This document shows, piece by piece, positions 1-6,899 of a stretch of DNA of 33,337 nt. The translations under genes were made by a program, and so were the position numbers. Under the pieces are notes generated by a model. The model was not told the origin of the DNA. It made no database searches and saw nothing but the letters and a program-made list of their open reading frames with translations. This DNA comes from a virus: IMG/VR virus record IMGVR_UViG_3300006854_000039, positions 1 to 33,337 of that record, one strand, 5' to 3'. Position 1 is the first letter of the stretch; each line of letters begins with the position of its first letter.

Positions 1-1
1 G

Positions 2-124
2 AACACTCTAGCGATTGGTCTGTACTGCAAGTGGTGCGCGGATAAAATAAACGTGTTGCTTAAGAGCTTGCGCGCGTTGCCGGAGCCTGATAAACTAAAG
101 AAACAAAGGTTTACAGGCTCATAG
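2..124 (+). CDS. C-terminal end of a truncated gene, unknown function
   Basis: An open frame enters from the left edge and stops with TAG at 122-124, giving the last 40 residues of a protein whose start lies outside the window. The visible part has a CKWC motif near residue 9 and a basic tail rich in lysine and arginine. It lies 33 bases upstream of the small terminase gene and on the same strand, so it is probably the previous gene of the packaging operon. The CxxC pair hints at metal binding or a disulfide, but one pair alone is not enough to assign a function. I do not recognise a family. The frame is supported only by being open to the edge and by its position. Confidence 0.45.
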   Translation, partial: NTLAIGLYCKWCADKINVLLKSLRALPEPDKLKKQRFTGS

Positions 125-157
125 TTTCAGGCCCATAGGTGACACGCTCAGAGCTGA

Positions 158-805
158 ATGAAGTCAAACGCTGACCTAAATATTGATGCCGTGATGCGCG
201 AGAACGCTAGGCGGCGCGCTGTTTCTTTAGAGCGCCAGAACCAGGAACGCGCGTTTGCCGCGGCATACATCCGTACTAATAACCTCACACAAGCCGCCCA
301 CGAAGTCGGAATCTCACCGAAAAAAGCCCGCGAGTTAATCCATGAACCCGAAGTCCGCGACCTCGTAGAAGAAGGCCTGAGCAAAGCTGCTATCGCCGCC
401 GGTGTGTCCTCGCAGTGGGTGCTTGAAAAACTCAAAGAGATCGTAGACAGATGTATGGTGGCTGTGCCGGTGACGGATAAAGAAGGCAACGAAACCGGGG
501 AATGGAAATTTGACTCATCCCAAGCCAATCGCGCCTTGGAGCTCATTGGGAAGCACTTGCAGCTATTCAGGGACAAGGACGAATCAGCGGCGGCCCAGCT
601 TGGAAACGCTGTAATCCGTGTACTGGCACAAGAGGCACAGGCCGGTAGGCATCAGGCCAAGCCCATAGACACCAGCGCAGAGCCAGCAGAAAAGGGTCCC
701 ATTGCGGGCGCTGAAGAAGTTCAGGCTCCGGGGTCGGTCGACCGGGCTGGTGAGAGTGAGATAATAGTACCTCCATCCCCTCCCCCAGACATGCCCACGC
801 CATGA
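158..805 (+). CDS. terS: Terminase small subunit
   Basis: This 215-residue protein probably recognises phage DNA and recruits the large terminase to start packaging. Residues 31-72 look like the helix-turn-helix found in small terminases: a helix with AFAAAYI, then LTQAAHEVGIS, then a recognition helix. The segment ANRALELIGKHL at 123-134 is typical of the family's oligomerisation region. The C-terminal 50 residues are rich in proline, glutamate and alanine and are probably disordered. The ATG at 158 has only a weak ribosome site upstream. The large terminase gene follows after 49 bases, the usual order. Those 49 bases hold a run of eight C (806-813) and eight T (821-828). Family assignment is by motif and context. 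Confidence 0.85.
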   Translation: MKSNADLNIDAVMRENARRRAVSLERQNQERAFAAAYIRTNNLTQAAHEVGISPKKARELIHEPEVRDLVEEGLSKAAIAAGVSSQWVLEKLKEIVDRCMVAVPVTDKEGNETGEWKFDSSQANRALELIGKHLQLFRDKDESAAAQLGNAVIRVLAQEAQAGRHQAKPIDTSAEPAEKGPIAGAEEVQAPGSVDRAGESEIIVPPSPPPDMPTP

Positions 806-854
806 CCCCCCCCTCGTCGATTTTTTTTGCACGTGGCGATTTTGGAGTTTTTCT

Positions 855-2369
855 GTGAATCCCGCGGCGCAACGCCTGAGGGCCTGGACGGACGATCCCG
901 TAAAGATGGTCATGGAGGAGTTCAAGGTTGAGCGCCTGGACCCCTGGCAGATCGATTTTCTGCGCGCGTTTCCGCACAGGCAGAGGCTAGCGGCGATAGC
1001 GTGTAAGGGACCGGGAAAGACAGCGGTGACGGCGTGGTGTTGCTGGAACTTTTTGGGCACGCGGCCCGATGCGAAGATCCTCGCGACGGGGATAACCGAG
1101 GACAATCTAAACGACAACTTGTGGCCGGAGATGGCGAAGTGGCAAGCCCGGAGCGAGTATTTCCAGCGGGCCTTTGAGTGGAAGAAAACGAGGATCACGT
1201 GCAGGGCCGCGCCGGAGAACTGGTTTATGTCGCTCAGGACCTGGGCGCGCACCGCGGATAAGCAGAGACAGGCCGATGCCCTGGCCGGGGGTCACGCGGA
1301 TTACATCATGTACGTCTTGGAAGAGGCCGGCGGGATACCGGATTCCGTGGCGGCGACTGCCGAGGCGGGGCTGGCGACGGGCATAGAGTCGAAACTGCTG
1401 TGCGTGGGAAACCCCACGATGCTCGAGGGTCCGCTGTGGAGGGCATCGCGGGCCGATCCGAAGCTCTGGTATGTCGTGCACATCACCGGAGATCCCAGGG
1501 ATCCGAAGCGCTCGACACGGGTCTCGGCGCAGTGGTGTCAGGAACAAATCGACGAATACGGCGCCGAGAATCCCTGGGTCCTGGTGAACGTGTTCGGCCG
1601 GTTCCCGCCGAGCTCCCTGAACGTCTTGCTGGGGCACGATGAAGTCGAAGCCGCGATGCAGAGGATCGTAAAACCTGAATCGTACCTGCGCGCGCAGAAA
1701 CGATTGGGCGGGGACATGGCTCGTTTTGGGGATGACCGTATCGTGTTGTTCCCGCGGCAAGGGTTGCGGGCGTTTGAACCGATCATCCTGAGAAACGCGA
1801 ATGGCCCGGAAGTCGCGGCACGAATCGGGCTTGCCAAGCAGAACTGGAACTGGGAAGTCTGTCTCCTCGATGACACCGGGGGCTGGGCGGCGTCGGTGCA
1901 CGACTCGATGATCCAGGCCGGCATGACGCCGATCCCCGTGAACTTCGCGGGCAAAGCCGATGACCCCCGGTACCTGAATAAACGCGCGGAGATGCACTTC
2001 CGGATGGCGCAGTGGGTGAAACGCGGGGGCTGCTTGCCGCGCTCCACGACACTGAAAAAAGAACTCACGGCGCCGACCTACACATACGTGAACGGCAAGT
2101 TCCAGATCGAAGAAAAGAAACAGATCAAGGCTCGCCTGGGATTTTCGCCGGATGAAGCCGATGGCCTGTGCCTGACGTTTGCCCTGCCGGAACTCCGCGG
2201 CGCCGCCCAGGAATATCTCAGCGAAGAAAACCGCCGAGACCTCGCGGGCGGCAAGGCGCTCAGTGATTACGACCCGTTGCAAGAAATTGAAAAAAGCAGT
2301 ATATATACGGGTGTGCGGGAACGCGATTTGGATGAGGACCGCGACTTGCCGGTTCTTGAGGTGATCTGA
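855..2369 (+). CDS. terL: Terminase large subunit (packaging ATPase and nuclease)
   Basis: This 504-residue protein is the motor that drives DNA into the prohead and cuts the concatemer. The ATPase half shows DPWQIDFL at 29-36 (adenine-binding Q motif), a Walker A of the form KGPGKT at 51-56, a Walker B ending in VLEE at 154-157 and a coupling motif VGNPT at 184-188. The RNase H-like nuclease half shows GGDMARFGDD from 285 (metal aspartate near 287), LLDD at 337-340 and PDEAD at 432-436. Length and motif spacing fit the family. The start is GTG at 855, chosen because GGAG lies at 844-847. Third codon positions are strongly G/C, unlike the tail genes downstream. A long antisense frame over this gene is a by-product of that composition. 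Confidence 0.95.
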   Translation: MNPAAQRLRAWTDDPVKMVMEEFKVERLDPWQIDFLRAFPHRQRLAAIACKGPGKTAVTAWCCWNFLGTRPDAKILATGITEDNLNDNLWPEMAKWQARSEYFQRAFEWKKTRITCRAAPENWFMSLRTWARTADKQRQADALAGGHADYIMYVLEEAGGIPDSVAATAEAGLATGIESKLLCVGNPTMLEGPLWRASRADPKLWYVVHITGDPRDPKRSTRVSAQWCQEQIDEYGAENPWVLVNVFGRFPPSSLNVLLGHDEVEAAMQRIVKPESYLRAQKRLGGDMARFGDDRIVLFPRQGLRAFEPIILRNANGPEVAARIGLAKQNWNWEVCLLDDTGGWAASVHDSMIQAGMTPIPVNFAGKADDPRYLNKRAEMHFRMAQWVKRGGCLPRSTTLKKELTAPTYTYVNGKFQIEEKKQIKARLGFSPDEADGLCLTFALPELRGAAQEYLSEENRRDLAGGKALSDYDPLQEIEKSSIYTGVRERDLDEDRDLPVLEVI

Positions 2370-2500
2370 TGCCTGTGCCTAACTTGGAGGCGATATCGGT
2401 GTGGTGCGTGTTGATCCACAGACCGCGCGAGAATCAGACGCGGGTGTATTCGAATTTCGACTTGTTTGATGTGTTCTGCTCGTATTGGAGTCTGAACTGA
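2369..2500 (+). CDS. Small protein coupled to terminase, unknown function
   Basis: A 43-residue frame starts at ATG 2369, overlapping the TGA of the large terminase by one base (TGATG). It ends in TGA at 2498-2500, again overlapping the next ATG by one base. This double coupling is the main evidence that it is translated. The sequence contains a tryptophan- and cysteine-bearing patch (SVWCVLIH) and a C-terminal aromatic patch (FDVFCSYW). I see no known motif, signal peptide or convincing membrane helix. It could be a minor packaging accessory protein. Alternatively it may only serve as a coupled leader that passes ribosomes from the terminase to the GNAT-like gene. Confidence 0.6.
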   Translation: MPVPNLEAISVWCVLIHRPRENQTRVYSNFDLFDVFCSYWSLN

Positions 2501-2967
2501 TGCGATTCGCGCTCGAGCCCTACTCCGAAGAACTGGTCAGAGAAATGCGGCCGCTCTGGGAAGAACACCACGATGAAATCCCTCAACTCGACATGCCGCT
2601 GGACCCAGACCTTGAAACCTACGACCTCATGCAGAAAAGCGGAACCCTGAGGATCTTCACGGCTAGGCTTGGTGGTGCGGCCGACGCATGGGACAGTATG
2701 CTCGTCGGGTATCAGATATTTTTCGTCATGAATCACCCGCACCGCCGGTATTCCCTAGAAGCCACGCAGGACATCCTGTACCTGGAACCAGAAGTCCGGA
2801 AAGGAATCGTGGGCGTCAAGTTTATCCGCTGGTGCGATGAACAGCTAAAGGCCGAAGGAGTGAAGACTATTTTTCACCAGATCTCGGCGAAGAATGATTT
2901 CGGAAAGATTTTTACCCGCATGGGATACGAGCTCATGGATTTGACCTATGCCAGACGAGTCGCCTAG
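2500..2967 (+). CDS. GNAT-like N-acetyltransferase in the head module
   Basis: This 155-residue protein resembles the GNAT fold proteins often found between terminase and portal genes in phages. The middle carries a strand with VGYQIFFVMNHPHRR, then a YLEPEVRKGIVGVKFIRW segment that matches the acetyl-CoA-binding loop and helix of GNAT enzymes. A late ISAKNDFGKIFTRMGYEL segment is typical of the last GNAT motif. The substrate is unknown. A longer reading could begin at TTG 2485, but ATG 2500 fits better: it overlaps the previous stop by one base and has GGAG at 2487-2490 at proper spacing. The acetyl-CoA loop is not the textbook Q/RxxGxG/A, so activity is uncertain. Confidence 0.7.
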   Translation: MRFALEPYSEELVREMRPLWEEHHDEIPQLDMPLDPDLETYDLMQKSGTLRIFTARLGGAADAWDSMLVGYQIFFVMNHPHRRYSLEATQDILYLEPEVRKGIVGVKFIRWCDEQLKAEGVKTIFHQISAKNDFGKIFTRMGYELMDLTYARRVA

Positions 2968-2976
2968 GAGGACACA

Positions 2977-3300
2977 ATGCCAGCCGCCCCAGCCATCGCG
3001 CTTGCCATAACCGCCGGAGCCAGTGTCGCTAGTCTTGTCCAGCAGAACCAGAATATGCAGCACGCCAAAGGCGCGGCACAGGCCCAGGAAAAGCAGATGC
3101 AGGACCAGATCAAAAAAGTAAACGCCACGGAAGAAGAAAATAAAAAGAAACAATCCCAGACCGCGCAAGCCGGCGCTGCTCAGAAAATGGCGGCGCTCCT
3201 GGCAAGTATGACCCAGGCGGGCGGCGCGGGAGGCACCAATACCGGGGCCTCCACGATAGCTCCGGCGCCAACGGCGCAGAAAACGCTGATCGGTAGCTGA
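2977..3300 (+). CDS. Small virion-type protein, portal-adjacent
   Basis: This 107-residue protein has an alanine-rich hydrophobic N-terminus (residues 2-20), then a charged helical stretch rich in Gln and Lys (about 25-70), then a Gly/Ala/Pro-rich tail ending TAQKTLIGS. I recall similar small proteins next to portal genes in short-tailed phages, with a closing KTLLG-like motif, but their exact role is not established to my knowledge. A strong AGGAGG site at 2967-2972 precedes ATG 2977. Its TGA overlaps the portal ATG by one base. The amphipathic helical shape resembles a short ejection or core protein. Function is inferred from position only. Confidence 0.65.
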   Translation: MPAAPAIALAITAGASVASLVQQNQNMQHAKGAAQAQEKQMQDQIKKVNATEEENKKKQSQTAQAGAAQKMAALLASMTQAGGAGGTNTGASTIAPAPTAQKTLIGS

Positions 3301-5117
3301 TGCCGGCTAAATTCGAGCGAGTCGTCGGAAACTCCGAAGGCCAGCGCATCAAAGATCAGTACAATCCCGATCAGGGCGTCTTGTCGCGTACGCAGTTTGA
3401 ACGGCTCCGCGGGCAACTCCTGGTTGAACGATCAACGTTTATCACACACTGGGAACAGCTTTCCCGATTTATCTTGCCGCGCCGATCGCGGTTTTTCACG
3501 ACCGATCGTGACCGCGGAAACCGCAGGAACCAATCCATCATCGACTCCACGGCGGGACTGGCTTTTCGGACCCTGAGATCCGGAATGATGGCCGGTTTCA
3601 CAAGCCCGTCCCGGCCTTGGTTTCGACTCGCGACTTACGACCCCGACTTGGACAAGTGGGAACCCGTCAAGGAATGGCTATATATCTGCACCGACATCAT
3701 GACGAACATGTTTATGCGCTCCAATCTCTATACGACGCTGCCGACGTTTTACGGAGACATGGGCGTGTTCGCCAGCGGAACATTTTTAATCGAAGAAGAT
3801 TTCGATTCCGTGATGCGGTGCTACGGCCCGTTCCCAGTGGGATCGTATTACCTCATGGCCGACGATAAGTGGAAGATCAACGGGTTCATGCGCGACTTCC
3901 AGTTAACGGTTAGACAGGTCGTAGAACAATTCGCCATGGATCCCGGTTCGGGAACAATCCACTGGGATCGCGTCTCGGGATTCGTGAAAAGTATGTGGAT
4001 GGGCGGGACCACGGAAGCCTGGATGGAACTCAGCCATTGCATTATCCCCAATCCCGACTGGGATCCCCAGTCGCCGCTCTCGTACAAGAAAAAATATCTC
4101 TCCGTGTATTGGGAACGCGGTTCGCAGACCGGACAGTATTCCACGGAACTCATTGATACTCACCGGCTCTTGTCCCAGAAGGGATACGACAAATTCAGGA
4201 TTATCTGCGGGCGCTGGGAAGTCACCGGCGAGGATATCTACGGAACCTATTGCCCGGGCATGGAAGCTCTCGGTGATATTATGGGGCTACAAACCATGGA
4301 GAGGCGGGGAATGCAAGCCCTTGAAAAATCAATCAATCCCCCGATGGTCGCGCCGTCGAGTCTCCGGAATCAAAAAGCAACGGTGCTCCCGGGAGACATC
4401 ACGTATCAGGATCTCCGAGAAGGACAAGTCGGATTTCAGCCCGCGTATCAAATCAATCCCAATTTCCAGCAGTTAGAAAACAAGCAAGCGCAGATCCGGC
4501 AGCGCATAAAAGAGGCTGCGTATTACGATTTGTTCCGCGCGATTTCAGATATCGAAAAATCGAATGTCACGGCGGAAGAGATCCGCGCGCTTAAGGAAGA
4601 AAAACTTCAAGACCTTGGACCCATGGCCGATCGCCTGAACGTCGAAGTCTTGGATCCCATCGTTGAGCACGGTTTCGATTTGCTGCAAAAGCAAGGCCTT
4701 ATCCCGCCCCCTCCGCGGGAACTGCGCGGACGACCAATCCGCGCAGAATATATGTCGATTATGGCGGCTGCAACCAAGGCACAATCTGTTGCCGGCATCG
4801 AACGGTTCTGGGAAGATGCGATGAAAATAAGAGAGGTCGAGCCCAATGACCCCGGCGTTCTGGACAAGATCAATATCGATCAGATCATCGAGCACCTTGG
4901 AACGGATCTTTCGATACCGCCGGGATGTGTGCGCGATGATGAGGACGTAGAAAAGATTCGCCAGGGCCGGCAACAACAGCAGGAAGCCGCACAGCGCGCG
5001 CAACAGGTGGCCGCGGCCGCCGCCACAGCGAAAGATCTGTCTGGCGCCAAGACAGGAGAACAAAACGCTCTCACGGATTTGATGGATCAGGGCAATGCGG
5101 GAAGCCTTCTCCCTTGA
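3300..5117 (+). CDS. Portal protein (T7-type head-to-tail connector)
   Basis: This 605-residue protein forms the dodecameric ring at the capsid vertex through which DNA enters and leaves and to which the tail is joined. It matches the head-to-tail connecting protein family of podoviruses by length and by features such as a helical N-terminus with LSRFILPRR, the segment GMMAGFTSPSRPWFRL at about 95-110, a GDMGVFASGTFLIEED stretch and the helical stem region around residues 370-440. The C-terminal part, about 555-585, is a Gln/Ala-rich coiled segment, as in other connectors. The start overlaps the previous stop (TGATG). It is followed by small head-module genes, which is the expected context. 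Confidence 0.92.
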   Translation: MPAKFERVVGNSEGQRIKDQYNPDQGVLSRTQFERLRGQLLVERSTFITHWEQLSRFILPRRSRFFTTDRDRGNRRNQSIIDSTAGLAFRTLRSGMMAGFTSPSRPWFRLATYDPDLDKWEPVKEWLYICTDIMTNMFMRSNLYTTLPTFYGDMGVFASGTFLIEEDFDSVMRCYGPFPVGSYYLMADDKWKINGFMRDFQLTVRQVVEQFAMDPGSGTIHWDRVSGFVKSMWMGGTTEAWMELSHCIIPNPDWDPQSPLSYKKKYLSVYWERGSQTGQYSTELIDTHRLLSQKGYDKFRIICGRWEVTGEDIYGTYCPGMEALGDIMGLQTMERRGMQALEKSINPPMVAPSSLRNQKATVLPGDITYQDLREGQVGFQPAYQINPNFQQLENKQAQIRQRIKEAAYYDLFRAISDIEKSNVTAEEIRALKEEKLQDLGPMADRLNVEVLDPIVEHGFDLLQKQGLIPPPPRELRGRPIRAEYMSIMAAATKAQSVAGIERFWEDAMKIREVEPNDPGVLDKINIDQIIEHLGTDLSIPPGCVRDDEDVEKIRQGRQQQQEAAQRAQQVAAAAATAKDLSGAKTGEQNALTDLMDQGNAGSLLP

Positions 5118-5147
5118 AAAAAAATGAAAAGGAATGTACCCTAAACC

Positions 5148-5276
5148 ATGCCTTACGCATCTCAGGCGCAACGAAGGTATTTTAATTACAAGGCAAAACG
5201 CTCTAAGAAATTCGCGAAAATGGCGAAGGAATTTAATAAAGCATCTAAGGGTAAGAAATTACCGGAGCGCAAATGA
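5148..5276 (+). CDS. Small basic protein of the AQRRYF...LPERK type
   Basis: A 42-residue, strongly basic protein. It begins MPYASQAQRRYFNYKA and ends KGKKLPERK. This pattern, SxAQRRYF at the start and KxLPER(K) at the end, recurs in many phage genomes as a very small gene in head or packaging regions; I know no established function. ATG 5148 has an AAAAGG stretch about 15 bases upstream, which is weak. The TGA overlaps the ATG of the next gene (ATGA), which supports translation. The high lysine and arginine content would allow nucleic acid or capsid-surface contact, but that is inference. Confidence 0.7.
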   Translation: MPYASQAQRRYFNYKAKRSKKFAKMAKEFNKASKGKKLPERK

Positions 5277-5524
5277 GTTTTGATGAAGTCAAGTGCCAGG
5301 AAATTTCCCAGTCGATTCCAGCCATTTTCGATCATGCCGATGCGTCTCTGGCGGAAATATGTGCCGCCTCCAGCGTTGCTCTCCGTGTGGCTCTAGATTC
5401 GGAATCCGATAAAATGCTCCGGGCTTACCTTCTTATGAACCTGATAAAACACTTAACGATCGATCACGAAAAAAACTTTGGTGGAAAGCCCGGTCTTGAG
5501 CTAATCGTTCCCAATGGCGATTGA
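5273..5524 (+). CDS. Hypothetical 83-residue protein
   Basis: This frame starts at an ATG that overlaps the stop of the preceding basic micro-gene by four bases. The protein is acidic and largely helical in appearance, with a central ASSVALRVALDS and a leucine-rich YLLMNLIKHLT stretch that could pack as an amphipathic helix. It has no membrane segment, signal peptide or known catalytic motif. It belongs to the run of small genes between portal and scaffold. I do not recognise the family. Its coupling and regular codon use make it likely to be real. Confidence 0.65.
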   Translation: MSFDEVKCQEISQSIPAIFDHADASLAEICAASSVALRVALDSESDKMLRAYLLMNLIKHLTIDHEKNFGGKPGLELIVPNGD

Positions 5525-5540
5525 TCCATCTAGAGAAGGC

Positions 5541-5693
5541 ATGACAGAAAAAGATACGCCGACTGTTACGGTTAAGTGTGGATGTTGCAAGGATCCGTTT
5601 GGTGTTGCGCTTGGCGGGTCTGCGTATTGCTCATTGTGTTTGCGCGGCCGTGAGCCGCATATCCTAGCGAGGCAACTTTTAAATGGTGGATGA
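5541..5693 (+). CDS. Small zinc-ribbon protein
   Basis: A 50-residue protein with two cysteine pairs, KCGCCKD at residues 12-18 and YCSLC at 29-33, spaced like a compact zinc ribbon or rubredoxin-like knuckle. A short basic helix (RGREPHILARQLL) follows. ATG 5541 has a GAGAAGG stretch just upstream. The end overlaps the start of the Bbp19-like gene by 11 bases. Such zinc knuckles often bind nucleic acid or stabilise tiny proteins, but the role here is unknown. It sits in the head gene block, so it may be a minor structural or assembly factor. Confidence 0.6.
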   Translation: MTEKDTPTVTVKCGCCKDPFGVALGGSAYCSLCLRGREPHILARQLLNGG

Positions 5694-6072
5694 CGGATTT
5701 CGAGAGGGACCGCTTGCCGACAAAGAAAGAGTCCGCAAAAAAGGATTACAGGAACGGCTCGATAGACGAACCGAACTCAACGACATGGCTTACATTCTCA
5801 GTACGCGCTCCGGCCGGCGATTTATTTGGCGATTGCTTTCTGAGACTGGAATTTTCAAGTCCTCCTTCACCGGAAACAACACGACGTTTTTTAATGAAGG
5901 TCGAAGGGATATCGGTTTAAGATTTTTGGTTGATACGCAGGAATTTCCAGATCTTTATTTGCTCATGGTCAAGGAATCAAAACAGGCCGATGAAAAAGCC
6001 GATAAAGAAACTGGTCCGCGCATGATGGAGACACCGAGTGCGCGCGTATCAGTGGTTGGTGCTGAAGAATAG
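5683..6072 (+). CDS. Bbp19-like phage protein
   Basis: A 129-residue protein matching the Bbp19-type family named after Bordetella phage BPP-1. The diagnostic core is at about 45-82: GRRFIWRLLSETGIF, then SSFTGNNTTFFNEG and RRDIGLRFL. The family sits between portal and scaffold or capsid genes, as here; its exact job is not established to my knowledge. The N-terminus is charged and the C-terminus, after residue 100, is Lys/Glu-rich and probably flexible. It overlaps the upstream zinc-ribbon gene by 11 bases. This match and the Bbp16-like gene downstream place the head module near the BPP-1 type. Confidence 0.82.
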   Translation: MVDDGFREGPLADKERVRKKGLQERLDRRTELNDMAYILSTRSGRRFIWRLLSETGIFKSSFTGNNTTFFNEGRRDIGLRFLVDTQEFPDLYLLMVKESKQADEKADKETGPRMMETPSARVSVVGAEE

Positions 6073-6084
6073 TTCTTTAGAACT
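6071..6084. repeat. Short inverted repeat at the end of the Bbp19-like gene
   Basis: AGTTCT at 6071-6076 and AGAACT at 6079-6084 form a perfect inverted repeat with a two-base centre, overlapping the TAG stop. It could be an operator half-site pair or a small hairpin just before the large terminator-like structure. No function is shown. Confidence 0.4.
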
Positions 6085-6100
6085 TTAACTGACGTAAGCG

Positions 6101-6170
6101 AAACGAATCCCGTGCAGGGGCTCGGAGGCTGCACCCTCCGTTAAATTTTTGCATGGGATTCGTTTTTTTT
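6101..6170 (+). terminator. Nested hairpin with T-run before the scaffold gene
   Basis: AAACGAATCCC at 6101-6111 pairs with GGGATTCGTTT at 6155-6165, and the pairing continues inward through 6112-6116 with 6150-6154 (one G-T pair), a stem of 16 base pairs. Inside, CGGAGG (6123-6128) pairs with CCTCCG (6135-6140). The outer stem runs into eight T (6163-6170). This is a convincing intrinsic terminator shape between the portal block and the scaffold and capsid genes. Because the capsid genes must still be made, it may act as a partial terminator, a processing site or a 5' stabilising structure for the capsid message. Confidence 0.7.
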
Positions 6171-6193
6171 ATGTCAAACCAAGGAGAATCACT

Positions 6194-6874
6194 ATGACAC
6201 AGGCTGCTTCGGGCTCGACGGCCACAGCAGAACCACCAGTTACACCTCCGGTTACGCCGCCAGCGGCAACGCCGCCCGCGACACCTCCGGCTGCACCACC
6301 TGAGACGCCGCCAGCAGCACCGGCTACGCCTCCTGCTACTCCGCCAGCAACACCACCGGTCACACCGCCCGCCACGCCACCAGCGACCCCACCAGCGGGA
6401 GCTACAGGGACGTTTGAGCTTACGGCGCCGGAAGGAAATCTGCTGACGAAGGAGTACGTTGCCCAATTCCAGAAAGACGCTATTGCAGCGGGACTTTCCA
6501 AGGAAGAAGCGCAAGAACTCCTTGATACGCAAGTGAAGGCTGTGAAAGACTTTGAGGACCGGAACAAAGCGTCTGTAGAGCAAGCCAAACAGGATTGGGC
6601 CAATCAAGCAAGAGCCGCCACTGATATTGGTGGCGATAATTTCAACAAAACCGCAGAACTATCGCGCCGCGTTGTCGAGAAATTCGATACGAATGGCGAG
6701 ATGGCGAAGTTAATGACAGAAACGGGTTTTGGAAATTATCACGCGGTCTTGCGTTTTTTGTCCAAGATTGGATCGGCTTTCTCTGAAGATCAATTAAAGG
6801 CCGGCAACCCCTCCTCCGGAGGGACAAAAAAATCTAAGGAAGAAATTCTCTTTGGCGGGACAACCCCGGCCTAG
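6194..6874 (+). CDS. Probable capsid scaffolding protein with proline-rich tract
   Basis: A 226-residue protein directly upstream of the capsid gene, the usual place for the scaffold that shapes the prohead and then leaves. Residues 13-67 are a low-complexity run of TPP, APP and ATPP units. The rest is helical and charged: a segment with LLTKEYVAQFQKDAIAAGLS, then long helices to about 150, and a C-terminus with GFGNYHAVLRFLSKIG and KKSKEEILFGG. That C-terminal form is common in scaffold-type proteins encoded before capsid genes. A longer frame opens at 6149, but ATG 6194 is chosen because AAGGAG lies at 6181-6186 and the extension overlaps the hairpin. No protease motif is visible. Confidence 0.78.
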   Translation: MTQAASGSTATAEPPVTPPVTPPAATPPATPPAAPPETPPAAPATPPATPPATPPVTPPATPPATPPAGATGTFELTAPEGNLLTKEYVAQFQKDAIAAGLSKEEAQELLDTQVKAVKDFEDRNKASVEQAKQDWANQARAATDIGGDNFNKTAELSRRVVEKFDTNGEMAKLMTETGFGNYHAVLRFLSKIGSAFSEDQLKAGNPSSGGTKKSKEEILFGGTTPA

Positions 6875-6899
6875 AGCTTCCTAACAAGGAGAAAAAAAT

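Noticed and set aside
1107-2282. Long antisense frame of 391 residues opposite the large terminase.
   Set aside because: It is explained by the strong G/C third-position bias of the terminase gene; it has no ribosome site or recognisable domain.
6088-6170. Possible hammerhead ribozyme: CTGACG followed closely by CGAAAC at the foot of the long stem before the scaffold gene.
   Set aside because: The conserved CUGANGA box fails at its last position (T instead of A), stem II would be almost absent, and the sequence after the would-be cleavage site does not pair with that before the core.
6169-6603. Antisense frame with GGVAGGV repeats.
   Set aside because: It is the mirror of the TPP/APP-coding repeat of the scaffold candidate, and has no independent support.
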